DNA of 64,000 bases from Hypomyces perniciosus (lineage: Eukaryota > Ascomycota > Sordariomycetes > Hypocreales > Hypocreaceae), in contig SPDT01000002.1 of NCBI GenBank assembly GCA_008477525.1, positions 2,108,001 through 2,172,000 on the forward strand, in the 5' to 3' direction. A model generated the notes under the pieces. It did not search any database. It saw nothing but the letters and a program-made list of their open reading frames with translations, and had not been told where the DNA came from. Both the position numbers and the translations under genes were made by a program. Below are positions 11,432 through 21,270 of this stretch, piece after piece (positions within the stretch are counted from its first letter, which is position 1; each line of letters starts with the position of its first letter).

Positions 11432-12254
11432 AGTTAAGAATTAGACAATGGTGCTTATGTGTCAGCGTTATCAGGGAGCTACCTTGACTGCGTCACTCCA
11501 AGTAGCCAAAAAGAGGCAAAAGAAATTTGTCTAATGAGACGGAATTGCGTAACATAACGGCGCGGGCCTCAGATGGGAGCTCATAATGAACATTATCGGG
11601 AGTTTTTTTTCCCGTTAAAGTTTAAGTAGTCCATCTTTGTTCTACAAGGATTTAGGCGATAGACTACGTTTAGACCATCGTTAAAACTACAATTACATCT
11701 ATGTCAACAACATTCAGTAACTGGAACGCTATCACATTACGTCATTCCACACCTAAATAACACAAAATTAATTGCGGTCAATTGTGCAAGGTCAGCAGAC
11801 AATAAATAGTCCTACTGGGCCACTTTGCAAAGACTAACTCAGCGGGGGCAGAGCTAGTCCATGCAAGCTGGTACAAGAGCTCTGCGTTAGTTATGTAATT
11901 TGGTTACATTTTGTGATTCGTCGGGACTCCGAGTTCATTGGCACTACGCACTCCGTGTGGAGTACATTTAGAGCAATTGGAAGGTCGCCACGAAACCCGC
12001 AGCACACACACACACACACACACATGCACAAGTCTAATACACCCCAAGATTAAGCCGAAAGGATATTATTACAAAGCTTCAGTGTCCTACCAAACATGAC
12101 CTGTTTGATCGACTCATTCTTCTACCTATCTGTCGAAGCTCTCGGCAGTTAGAGCCAACTATGGCGCCTATTCTTTCTTCTCTAGAACGAGGGGGGTGAG
12201 GAATGGCGCAGCAAAGTTTCCGGATCACTGCGACCTCCGACGATTCCGTGGCTC
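11432..12254. other. Intergenic region with a CA microsatellite
   Basis: No gene is recognised. A run of about eleven CA units lies at 12003-12024. A minus-strand frame at 12079-12267 has no recognisable features. Confidence 0.45.
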
Positions 12255-12319
12255 GCATTTGTAGCAATTATCATGACGGTACCAACTGTATATAAGGGAG
12301 ATGTGCTCGGAACGTGACA
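12255..12319 (-). repeat. Fragment of the small repeat D
   Basis: About 65 bp matching, in reverse complement, the first half of the 119-bp insertion at 61960-62078 (ends TGTCACGTTCCGAGCAC; shared inner block GGTACCAACTGTA.ATAAGGG and AGCAATTATCAT). Its outer end abuts the broken 3' end of the Tc1-like transposase at 12320, as if D inserted there. Similarity stops at AAATGCGA near 12255; the expected other half is absent, so the copy is truncated or begins a longer element. Confidence 0.6.
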
Positions 12320-13217
12320 CCTGTCGAGCACCCCACAGCTTTGACGCACGACCTCATACAGGCTCTAAAGTCCTTAATGTGCTCGTTCCATCGTAGTTTA
12401 GCATATGCTTTGAGTTTTTTTGTAGAACTCTTCGATCGAATTTGTATCTGGAGAGTAGGGTGCTAGATAGACCAGCTTTACACCAGCTTCCTCACACGTT
12501 TGCTTGATTCTATCTGAGTAATGAATAGTATCATTATCCATAATAAGAACAGATACCGGCTCCGGCCGTCTACTACAGTGATGCAGTAGCTGCTCAATGA
12601 AGTCCTCAAATGTGGCAGCGTCAGTTGATCCAGGGAAAACATGCGACAACTTGACACCCTTTGTGAATACGATGCAAGAATCTGGAGCCTTTCTTCGGCT
12701 GGAACCTAGCAACCTGTACGGATGCAACATCCCGTGGAGCCCACCCCTTGCGCTGAAGTCCAACCTGTTTATCGATGCCAGACTCGTCGATAAAGACCAA
12801 ATGGTATGATCGGCAATCCTCCAACTTCAGTTTGTAGTGATAAAGATGTCGTAGATCGGGATTTTGTTGCTTGCCACACGACGTGTAGTTTTCCGGGTCT
12901 ATCTACTGGCCGACAAGTAGTAGAGGGTGATACTTCCACATCAAACCTCTCGCGGATAAAGGCGACTATCTCGCGTCATACCATATCGGCCAAGTCGTTT
13001 ACAAAGCGCATCTCGCATAAGGGCGGTTATCTTACGATCGGGGCTGACACGGTTCGCGGGCACCGTCGTGATTCCAAATCGTCCGACTGCCAATCATATT
13101 CTGCGGACAGCGCGCTCGCTGCAACGGACGGTTTTTGGCTATCTCGTTAGTCGGTAACTTACTAAGGATCATAGCACGAATCTGCTCGCGCTGAGTGGGT
13201 GTCAGTCGCGGAGCCAT
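12320..13217 (-). pseudogene. Tc1/mariner-type transposase, frameshifted and 3'-truncated
   Basis: The start at 13217 gives MAPRLTPTQREQIRAMILSK, the N-terminal helix-turn-helix region. After a frame break come LVFIDESGIDKQVGLQRKGWAPR (first catalytic Asp), then SVLIMDNDTIHYSDRIK (second Asp) and LAPYSPDTNSIEEF (third acidic residue), giving the DD34E spacing of Tc1-like elements. Several frame changes occur between 12620 and 13150, and NPIEE has become NSIEE. The coding sequence breaks off at 12320 where repeat D begins; the C-terminal part ending PPEET in the copy at 57376-58214 is missing. Terminal inverted repeats could not be located. Confidence 0.85.
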
Positions 13218-13694
13218 CGTAACACTGCTAGAGACAAGGCTGGTTGGGGAATTCTTTGTCATCATGATGCGGTCAGACCTCACACATGTTCAAACGATCG
13301 CGTCATGTCACGTGAGGCCCGCTCGTTGCCCACTCCACGATCAAGTCATAATGCGTCACGATGTCCTCATTGCTGATAATCTCGACTGTCGATCTGATTT
13401 AAAAGTTGCTAGTTCCACGCTAGGAATGGATCGTATCGAGCCAAGGCTAGTGCTTTGGTGTTCGTTGTCTTATAATGGTTAATTAGTCCGACCCGCGAAC
13501 CGCGACTAATTCATTACTTGGCACTAGTCTTCTCCTACACATCTAGCTGCAAAATAAAGCAATCTCCGCAGCTCACCCAACTGCCTGCCATCTGCAGAGT
13601 CTTCAGGCGCGGCTCTAGAAGTCAGTTGCCTTCATACTCGTCATATTCTGTCTCACTGCGCCGTTGCCATTTGGGGGAGCCGTCTCACCGCTGC
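13218..13694. other. Gap between transposon and NLR relic, with a short inverted repeat
   Basis: No gene is recognised. At 13481-13511 the arms AATTAGTC and GACTAATT enclose a GC-rich loop. This may be a transposon end or chance. Confidence 0.35.
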
Positions 13695-15370
13695 TATGCC
13701 TTCGGGACAGTCATTCTCTCAGTGGAAGAGGTTCTTCTAAAGATGCGCGTCTGAACCAGACGAGCCGAGAAGCCAAGACACCGGCGATGGGCAAGAACCT
13801 GCAGTATTTCTGACCACTGAGTCGTCCGCGGCAAATATGTCACGAGAGCTTCTACGACAAATATAGATGTGTCTCAGCCAACGCATATCCCTGCTATCAG
13901 CGAGTCGCGACCCGAGCTAGCATCTAGCCTTCAGCAAACTCCAGGTCCTGCCAATGCATCTCCTCCGCCGCTGCCCGACCCTCCACCCTTTATCGATGCA
14001 GCTACCTCCTCTGATACAGGCAAACTACCCTGCTGTCGCGTAACACGGTTGTGCAGTCAGTTATATCACGATAATAGGGCATTTTTGGCACCTGAATTTC
14101 CACTCAATTGCTCCCTTTTCTGTGTTCTTTTTCGCCTGCTCCCTCCATCTTAATTGGTTTCCTATCCAGCCATTTTATCATAGGAAGAGAGCGCCGCGCG
14201 TTCTGTTTCACTTCACGTGAGATCAAATCACCCCCTTGCATACTCAACTTCTAATCGTCATTCCAACGACTAGACCGACGTTATCCGACACCTGCAAGCC
14301 TGCCCGAACGACTCTGGGATCGAGCGTATGACGAATTGAAGGTAGACGAGGCTGCAACCATACAGGCGTACAAAAAGATTTTATCTCGCAAACTCGTGGT
14401 CAAGGCTTCGATTCCCCAGTAGGCGAGTCTGAACAGAATGCAATCGAACAGAACCATGCACGCGCGAGACGAAGCCAGATGCGCGAACTCATCCGCGCCG
14501 GCTTGGACAAGACGGCACGAGAGGCGAAAGTGAAGGAATATATTGGCACAGCTATGCAGGTCGTCCTCTCCGCAAGAGGTACAATTAGCGCTGCAGTCCA
14601 GGCTATGCCGCAAGCTGCTCTTGCTTGGACTGGCGTATGCGTAGCGCTGGAGCTGATACTCCCCGGAAAGCAGGAGAATTCACATGCTGACTTATCTGCG
14701 AGATGCTTGAAACCCCTATAGCAGCGACAGAAGCCAACCGTAATGGCATCAAATACGTTATTAAGAGGATGGACTGGTAGTGGGAGTTATCTAGCGTCAT
14801 CCTGAAGGAAAACACCATTAATGGCAGTAACCTCTCCGGCGTTCGACGTGAACTAGAGACCCAGGTTGTCGACCTCTACAAAGTACTTCTCTCATATGAG
14901 ATATAGAGCGTCTACTCATACTACCGCAACCGCGGCCTTGTCTTGTTGCGCGATATAGCCAAACTTGATAAGTGGGGCGGCAATATGGAAGCTATCCGGA
15001 ATGCTGAAGGCGTCTTCCGTGACGATTCCAACGCCTATATGGGGCAGAAAACAACTTCCAATCTCGAGCAGCTTGTTACCTATGCGAAGAAGCGGGAAAC
15101 TATCCAAATGACGGAGAAAGATCAACAATGCCTGAGAGACTTACGCCTCACGGATCCTCGCGACGATAAGACACGCATTGAACAGACCAAAGGCGGTCTA
15201 TTACAGGAGTCGTATCTATCAATCACACATCAACAGTTAGTGGGCTCATAGGTGGATTGGAAATGATTGAATTCGACACTCTTGCTGATCCCAAGTTAGG
15301 TGGGAAAAGCTGCTGTTTAAATATATGAAAACTAGCTAACAAATTGATCTTGACTATCCGGGTCCATGAC
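13695..15370 (+). pseudogene. N-terminal part of a NACHT-type NLR (incompatibility-like), multiply broken
   Basis: Pieces in order are: MPSGQSFSQWKRFF at 13695, followed by a TAA where CAA is likely; a Pro/Ser-rich linker (ISESRPELASS, 13869-14020); LWDRAYDELKVDEAATIQAYKK near 14312; QMRELIRAGLDKTAREAKVKEY and QAMPQAALAWTGVCVALE (14479-14660); then TEANRNGIKYVIKRMDW, LYKVLLSYEI, YYRNRGLVLLRDIAKLDKW and DPRDDKTRIEQTKGGLL up to about 15215. This is the layout of the NACHT-NTPase N-terminal domain of fungal NLRs, which act in heterokaryon incompatibility and immunity-like cell death. Frames change near 14430 and 14660, and stops stand in YWE and near EIYSVY. The NACHT P-loop and repeat domains never appear; an unrelated hydrolase gene follows. 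Confidence 0.7.
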
Positions 15371-15379
15371 TAGATAATC

Positions 15380-17195
15380 TATTTATCATTGGCACCGTTA
15401 TCGATTTTACGGATCCGGCTGTTGTTGCTAGTTGTGGCTTGGAATGAAGGAATGTGCCGTGATGTGGTTCCATTACTGAGATTGACACCTACGCCAGCTA
15501 ATATCGTCGATATCATATATCACTACGTCCTCTTCGTCCTCCAGTTGGGCTTTTTAATCTCCTTACCGTTTTTAACATATCTACCGGTTTCGCTTTATCT
15601 CTTATATATTGCAACTGCTCGTGTACTGAATGCCCTTATAGGTCGTCATTTTAACAAGGGAATTCCGAGAGATAGCCTTGAGTCAACGGAGGACGAGCAT
15701 TCTCGACGATGGACTCCCTATAACGACGAATACTGGATTTTCCTGAACGGTATTTGTGTGGGGTCGGTTAAAGCTCTCCTTTGGGCAATTTGGGCTCATC
15801 GAACTAACGTCCGTTTCGCTGATTTAGACGAAACTGGCTTCAGAATAAGATTGACCGACTGTCGCGTACATTCCATCGCCCTATTGTCGGCATGCATAAC
15901 AAGACGTACGTTTTTTTTGTTTTATCACCCACTTCAGCATCAGGTTCTTCGTGTAGCGGATACAGAATACACAGTTGAGTCTCACTTTCTCTAGGTCCGG
16001 TGTTGTTTTCGATCTCGTTCAATGTCTAATCCAACGGGCCTTCCTCTACGCCACACAAGATATCCGGGACTGCTATATGTTGGTGAAAAAGGCACTTTAC
16101 CGCCTAGGAATAAGGAAAGTCGTCCTGATCCTGCATTCCCAAGGTGGTATCGAAGGTGGTATAATACTGGATTGGCTTTTCGATGAAGTCCCATAAGATC
16201 TTCTTTAATACCTCGAGGTCTACACCTTTAGCTGTCTCGCAAATCACTTCAGCAACCCGCCTTTTACCACTAGCTCTCCTGCTACTACAGCTGCTGAGAA
16301 GACGCCTAAACGCATTATCTCCTATATCGAACATTATGCTAATGCGTCTACCCTCCAGGAGAAGTACTGGGAGACGAATGCCCCGGAAAGCTACCAATTG
16401 TGGGGCCTAGGAGCACCTATAAATCCCCCGGAACTGAAACTCCCCCGACCCGTCCTGTACAGGCTGCTAGCAGAAAGGTCTGGTCACGGAGACTTCCAAA
16501 GCTACCACGACCGCTTTGGCCACGACACGCAATCCCATTGCAGATGCGGCTCCCCCAAGGAGCCGGGGCACTTTGCCGAATGCCGCATAACGAGGAGCTT
16601 CCTCCCCGAAATACTGAGAGGCGAGAGACCAGTCATATACCTACTAGGACCTAAAGGGAGCGAGGCTTTCTAGAAGCTGGTGGAGGAGGTAAACCTATAC
16701 GGCCCACCTCTACAAGATATAGATTGAGAACACACCAAAACTTTCCTTTGTCCAGCGAAACGTAGCGAACAGGGTCTAGACCCCTGGCTCCTACTGACCT
16801 GTTGCCTAAACGAGGCTGTTATACCTAGATACAGAGTGGTCGTAAATAGTAATGAAAAAAATGCTAATGCGTCTGATCTTGCAAGCAGATGAGGGGTGCT
16901 AGATTACACCAGGGTGAAGCCTAAAGACTGCCTCGAAAACCGATTTATAGGCAGGGTTTTTATGAATCTAAAGGCAGGTCATTAACTCAACCAATATTAC
17001 CTCGGTTCTATTTTCCCTCTTAACCCGATAAGGCGGTTTATACGTAACCCTGTGGAAGGGGACTTTATAAATATAGATGTCTTGGTTAATGTCGAAGATA
17101 AATGGATCGTAGGAGGAAACCTAGTATTAGATTCTTCTTTAAGCGAGTTAACGGATAGACCTGGAATTGAGTCGAATGGATACTGGAAAGACAGT
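15380..17195 (+). pseudogene. Membrane-anchored alpha/beta hydrolase-like protein, split by a LINE
   Basis: After a frame change near 15450, exon 1 carries RDVVPLLRLTPTPANIVD, a hydrophobic segment (FLISLPFLTYLPVSLYLLYI) and DEYWIFLNGICVG. Intron 1 (15763-15827, with a CTAAC branch site) leads to NWLQNKIDRLSRTFHRPIVG; intron 2 is 15906-15994. Exon 3 holds VFDLVQCLIQRAF, KVVLILHSQGGIEGG (HSQGG is the nucleophile elbow) and DEVP. Then TAA stops replace two glutamines. At 16349 the frame YIEHYANAS is interrupted by a LINE and resumes after 16875 with ENRFIGRVFMNLKAGH and NPVEGDFINIDV to 17195. The family is common but uncharacterised in fungi; a lipase/esterase role is inference. The internal stops are CAA and CGA changes, a RIP-like pattern. 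Confidence 0.75.
16350..16860 (+). mobile_element. 5'-truncated Tad-like LINE inserted in the hydrolase gene
   Basis: The 511-bp insert encodes the C-terminal end of a LINE protein: LWGLGAPINPPELKLPRP, LLAERSGHGDFQSYHDRF, then a zinc-knuckle-like CRCGSPKEPGHFAEC and LGPKGSEAF. It ends in the 3' segment GGTCTAGACCCCTGGCTCCTA and a short tail AATAGTAATGAAAAAA. Both sides carry the same 14 bp, ATGCTAATGCGTCT (16336-16349 and 16861-16874), the target duplication expected of target-primed reverse transcription. The copy is nearly free of RIP changes, unlike the 1.1-kb copy at 6977-8115. Confidence 0.9.
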
Positions 17196-17200
17196 TGAAT

Positions 17201-17668
17201 TTATGGTAATTTTAACGGGGGGGCGATGAAGATGTGGCAGTTAAGCAGGCTGTGGCAATATCGAAATAGGGGTCGCCCAGGATCGTAAATATGTGACCAG
17301 CTCTCCTGAAAACTACAGAGCGCAAGGCCTAAAACTATGATAAGAAAATAAAGATTGAGCACAACCGTCGATATGTATTTGTGAGGTCTTCTCCGCATGG
17401 AGCTAATCGGTGACACGCTCCTGAAATCGAAGGTCCTCCTTCTCACCATCGACCAATTGTGAATGAATCGAGCCAGTAGAGCACGCCGCGAGTCGGCATC
17501 AGTAACTTGATAGTAGATACCTTCAGCTCCTTTAAGATATGTCGATAGAGGTTTGCCTGCACTTGGCACAATAGGGCGCTCTGGTTGGCTGGGTCGGGTT
17601 CCTGGAACTTTGGGGCTCCTCTCTGGCACGGCAGAAAGGGGGGAGAAACACGGCACCATGGACGTCAT
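17201..17668 (-). CDS. Unrecognised open frame of 155 codons
   Basis: A minus-strand frame follows directly downstream of the hydrolase relic. Its first half is Pro/Ser-rich and then reads YLKGAEGIYYQVTDADSRRALLARF; the second half contains a hydrophobic stretch (LNLYFLIIVLGLALCSF). I recognise no family. It could be one exon of a small gene or a chance frame. Confidence 0.25.
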   Translation of the reverse strand: MTSMVPCFSPLSAVPERSPKVPGTRPSQPERPIVPSAGKPLSTYLKGAEGIYYQVTDADSRRALLARFIHNWSMVRRRTFDFRSVSPISSMRRRPHKYISTVVLNLYFLIIVLGLALCSFQESWSHIYDPGRPLFRYCHSLLNCHIFIAPPLKLP

Positions 17669-18785
17669 CCCGAGGGGTTCATCAGAGACGGTGTACGAAG
17701 CAAGGGTGCGTTACTTCGTAGTTCTGCCTTCTTTTGCAATGATAGCGGCGACATTTCCTGCCCGGGCACGCAAAGGCTGTCTTTGATCCACTCGCTCTTT
17801 CACTCTCTCTCGTACTTCGTACTGCCCTCAGACATTGTCCTGCTCTAGTCAGCAGCCCGTCCTAAATCTCGGAATAACAGTGCTTGCCTGTAGGTTTACC
17901 GATCAGTCCAGGACACAATAACACAATAATGCCGCGATAAGTTCGCTTCGTTGCGTCTCTCGGTGGCAGGTGATTAGAAACACGACAAGTCGGATGCGGA
18001 GATGTTGGCGGATAATACCAAGTAAGATCAAATCTGTCTTCTTAAAGGGTGAGGGGAAAGCAATATGAGTATTTTGGTTGTCAGGCAACTCCTCAGGCAT
18101 GAATGTGTAGCTGTGGGCAGGAGAATAACCACTATTGGCTCAACGAGGGCCACCTTTATCATCACATGCTAAGCCTCTTGTGGTGGCTCTGTCCAAATTT
18201 CTCTAATTGACGCGCATCGTTTCGCCCCACAAGCACAGCCAACAGAAGTGGGGAAAATGGCCTTTTTCGGTCGTCTCACAGACCAGCTTGCCTTCTTCAG
18301 CTCGCTCTACGTATTGCCAAGAAGCGGCGTGGTTGGAGCAGCAGAGCCAATGATGGATTGCAAGTGCCATAACGGCGCCACATCTTGCCTCGTTCCACTC
18401 CTCGGTGATCATGTAACCGTTGAAGATGACATCATCGATTCGTGGATTGTGCCAGTATCACGCAGCATATCCCTAGATGTGGACTGTAAGCTGGTGCCAC
18501 TTCTACGTCGGGATGTTCCTCTTTCAGGCTTAACCGCTACTGCTGTGCTACAAGTCAAGGTGGTCATGACGCAGAGAGATGAGCAGAAGCCATGAAGTGA
18601 ACGGAACACTGGCCAGAATGGAGTCTGCTAATGACCTTGTGTTTCGCCGCCTTGTCAGAAGCCGCGTGTTGACAGGCTGGTGGGCTCATTGAGACTTCAT
18701 TTTCTCCCCAGTTTTACCGCCCTCTGCCCCCAATAACCCTAGAGGCATCCAGGCCGAACTCTCTTTAAATTGAAAATAACAGGGG
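17669..18785. other. Region without a recognisable gene
   Basis: Composition is gene-like, but only short overlapping frames exist. The longest, 18248-18595 on the plus strand, has an alternative frame on the minus strand at 18203-18412, and neither resembles a known family. Confidence 0.35.
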
Positions 18786-19200
18786 TTCCCAGTAACTTGC
18801 TTTCCGTGGAGACGGAAACGTCCAACGGCGGTTACGTAGAATACCAGCAACTACCAAGGAGCAAGAAGCTGCAAGTAGGTACTGGTAACTCGAATGTTAG
18901 GTTACCAGTAAATTTACTACACCAACCATCAATTCCCAGTAACTCAAAAATTAAAGTTAGCAGTATGCGGGGGTTACTGGTACCAACACAGGACTTTATG
19001 GGAGTGATTACTGGGACACCAGGGTTACCAATAACCCCACTGAAAAGGCTACTGGTAACTCTCCCTACAGCATCACTAGCAGTTTTAACGCACCCCAACA
19101 CATTGCCAGCAATACCCTCCTCCTTAATTAGAGGTTACTAGAAATTATGTAGTCAAGTTACTAGTAGCAGTCAACAGCATTAAAATGGTTACTGGTAATT
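18786..19200. repeat. Cluster of about twelve TTACTGGTAA-like motifs
   Basis: Near-copies of GTTACTGGTAAC occur in both orientations at about 18789, 18832-18846, 18879, 18901, 18935, 18973, 19007, 19023, 19049, 19133, 19157 and 19187. Examples are GGTTACCAGTAAA, GTACTGGTAACTC, GGGTTACTGGTACC and GGTTACTGGTAATTT. The spacers, roughly 16 to 80 bp, share no obvious sequence, so this is not a plain tandem array. It lies just past the 3' end of the FunK1 pseudogene. It may be a binding-site cluster or a decayed repeat. Confidence 0.7.
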
Positions 19201-19300
19201 TAGCAAATTTTTATTTTTATCTACCCCAGGCCTACACGCTCCATGTATATTTTGTGACTAAAGTTTTCCCGAAGGGGCTCCGACTAGCTGCTTATCGGTG

Positions 19301-20340
19301 TCAGTCGCCCGATTCCTGTGTCTCCCGTGCTGCCCGTAATACCTCCTTCATCTCGAGATACAAGTCTGGACTTTCTTTCTTCCACTTCTCACCATTTGGA
19401 AAGACTTTCCCCCGCAATCTATTGACGCATGGAATCAATGGTTGATAGAAAGCCGAAAAGCTGTCTCCTACCATACCGAGAAACATGCTTTCGTCGCCAA
19501 CAGTACCAAGCTTCGAACGGGCAAGTTTCTGGTCATCTTCATAGTTCCAGCTCTCGAACTCTGTTGGTCCAACATCTTTACCCGGGCCGTTGTAGTGAAT
19601 GCATATCCAGAACAGCACCCAGTAGAATGCCTCAAGGTCGTGCATGAAAGAATGTTGCTCACCCAACAGGGTCCCGATGGCCATGAAGCCCTCGTGCCGG
19701 TCTTTCCCTTTGCTCCTGAGGTGCGCTCCCGTTGCACTCTGACAGCAAGGTCAAGGTCGATTAAGAAAGCCGAATAAGAATTGTTCTCTTCGTCTTCATT
19801 AATCAAGAGATTGTTAATGGAGATGTCCCTGTGGAGAAAGCCAGCCTTGTACAAGGACTCGTGCCCGTCAATACAGCCTCCAGCGCGGCAAGCAGAGCTA
19901 CACGGGAGCTTGCTTTGTAGATTGGCTTCCCGTAGTCACGAAGAATAACCCGCCGATGTACCCGATTCAGCAGTGCATCGATGCTGGTTTTTGTTAGAGA
20001 TGCTGAACAGGAGCGCTTGCTGGGTGGCAGAGCTACGCCTGTTTCACTGGACGGCCGCTTCACGCCAGCGCTGCTGCTTCGACTTTGGCGCGGCGTACCG
20101 ACTGCGCTTGTACTTGGAGTCAGCCTTGAGCGACCTAGCCGATAATTCGTAGCTTTTGAGACTTCCAGCCCCTTGCGAACATTCTTTGCAACGTCGTCCT
20201 CAGCAGCGCCAACGTGGACAGTCTCGTGGTGATAGTATAGATTCAAATCATGGTCATGGGAAACAGAGGAGCCGAGCAAAAGGGCTGAAGAATGTCTTTG
20301 TCAGTAGTGTCAGCGTCCATTAAATAGATCCATGGATACT
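19301..20340 (-). pseudogene. FunK1-type fungal protein kinase, frameshifted and 5'-truncated
   Basis: Three frames together give the C-lobe of a FunK1 kinase. Frame one (20279-19890) has a Ser-rich linker (SRSSSAGVKRPSSETG), then ALLNRVHRRVILRDYGKPIY. Frame two (19854-19690) has KAGFLHRDISINNLLINEDE (HRD loop with catalytic Asp and following Asn) and FLIDLDLAVRV (the DLD metal-binding motif). Frame three (19684-19301) has MAIGTLLGEQHSFMHDLEAFYWVLFWICIHY and ends ARETQESGD. The breaks, one near 19886 and one near 19685, are each one base. The N-lobe with glycine loop and Lys is not present, so the gene is also truncated near 20340. FunK1 kinases are expanded in filamentous fungi; substrates are mostly unknown. 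Confidence 0.8.
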
Positions 20341-20529
20341 AAACAAAGCAAAGTCAATCCAAATGCTGGAATCATCGATCAGCGCCCTGTCAATAACCGC
20401 CCAATTGGCTTCCAGGGCCTCCCACCCCACTAATAATGGCTGTGGTTGGTGCTGCAGCCGGAGTATTGTATTAATTAGTTAGTTAGTGTTACCACAGCAC
20501 CACTGACTTGGTGATATCCATCAACCCGC

Positions 20530-20847
20530 CACCCTGCATTTGCATCTGCATTTGCATGAGCGAGAAAGCAAAGTGCGTGTGCATGCAGCCAATCACTCCC
20601 TCTCGAATGCCATCATTGAGGGCTCCCTCTAGAGCATAATGGCCGAGACCGAGACATAGACCAGACTCCCCAACTCGCTCACGTGGAGGCCAAAACTTGG
20701 AGTGTTTTTCCTCATTCTGATCCTCAATCCTATCACTTTCCAACCCCATCTTTGTTTACTTTTTCCTTCTTTCTTTTCTGTTTCTGTCTTTCTTGTCTTT
20801 ACCTTGCGCAGACCTCCGCTCATGATCCTAGCCTCCGCGGCCAACAA
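20530..20847 (+). promoter_or_regulatory. Probable promoter and pyrimidine-rich leader of the membrane-protein gene
   Basis: Two copies of GCATTTGCAT stand at 20536-20545 and 20548-20557, a CCAAT box at 20589-20593, and a long CT-rich tract (20757-20800) ends 50 bp before the likely start. TTGCGCAG at 20804-20812 could be the 3' end of a leader intron. Motif roles are inferred from position. Confidence 0.4.
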
Positions 20848-21270
20848 ATGACGAGAGGCCGCTTCCCAGGCACCTATGGCTTCGCCCAGGTAGTCGCCCG
20901 CACGCTGAGCTGGATGACCTCCGTGGCGACGATGGTCATCCTGGCGTTTTTTATCAATCGCTGGCCAGGGAAGGGCGGAGCCATAGCGGCTGGCATCGTG
21001 GGGGTGAGTGAAGCCATCGCCATCGCACTGCTCAACGATTCCTGGATCGTCGCCTCTACCATCGATCGCTCCCTCGGCTTCCCGCGCATGACGCCCGCCC
21101 GCTGTCTCCTCCACGATCTCTTCGCCCTCGCCATCTGCCTCAGCGGCATCGTCATGATCATCTTCTCTCGCTATACCTATAAAGCCAACGGTTTCGCCTC
21201 CCTCGACAGCATGACTCTCTTTAGCGACAGCGGCGATACCGATATCTATAGTAGAGATGGCTTTTCGTAA
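20848..21270 (+). CDS. Small integral membrane protein, intact
   Basis: The 140-residue frame starts MTRGRFPGTYGFAQVVART. Hydrophobic segments lie at about residues 10-35 (SVATMVILAFFI), 43-62 (AIAAGIVGVSEAIAIAL) and 89-110 (LFALAICLSGIVMIIFS), with RSLGFPRMTPARCL between the last two, so three or four helices. The C-terminus is acidic and Ser/Asp-rich. I recall fungal hypothetical proteins with the same GTYGFAQVVAR and GFPRMTPARCL motifs but no assigned role. An upstream in-frame ATG at 20683 would add an N-terminus from the pyrimidine tract and is less likely. No stops or frameshifts; with the LEA-like gene it is the best candidate for an active gene. Confidence 0.7.
   Translation: MTRGRFPGTYGFAQVVARTLSWMTSVATMVILAFFINRWPGKGGAIAAGIVGVSEAIAIALLNDSWIVASTIDRSLGFPRMTPARCLLHDLFALAICLSGIVMIIFSRYTYKANGFASLDSMTLFSDSGDTDIYSRDGFS

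Noticed and set aside
12003..12024. CA repeat as a possible regulatory element
   Set aside because: A simple microsatellite; nothing beside it suggests a function.
20489..21161. Minus-strand frames opposite the membrane-protein gene
   Set aside because: The plus-strand frame has consistent membrane segments and known motifs, whereas the antisense frames are basic and lack any pattern.
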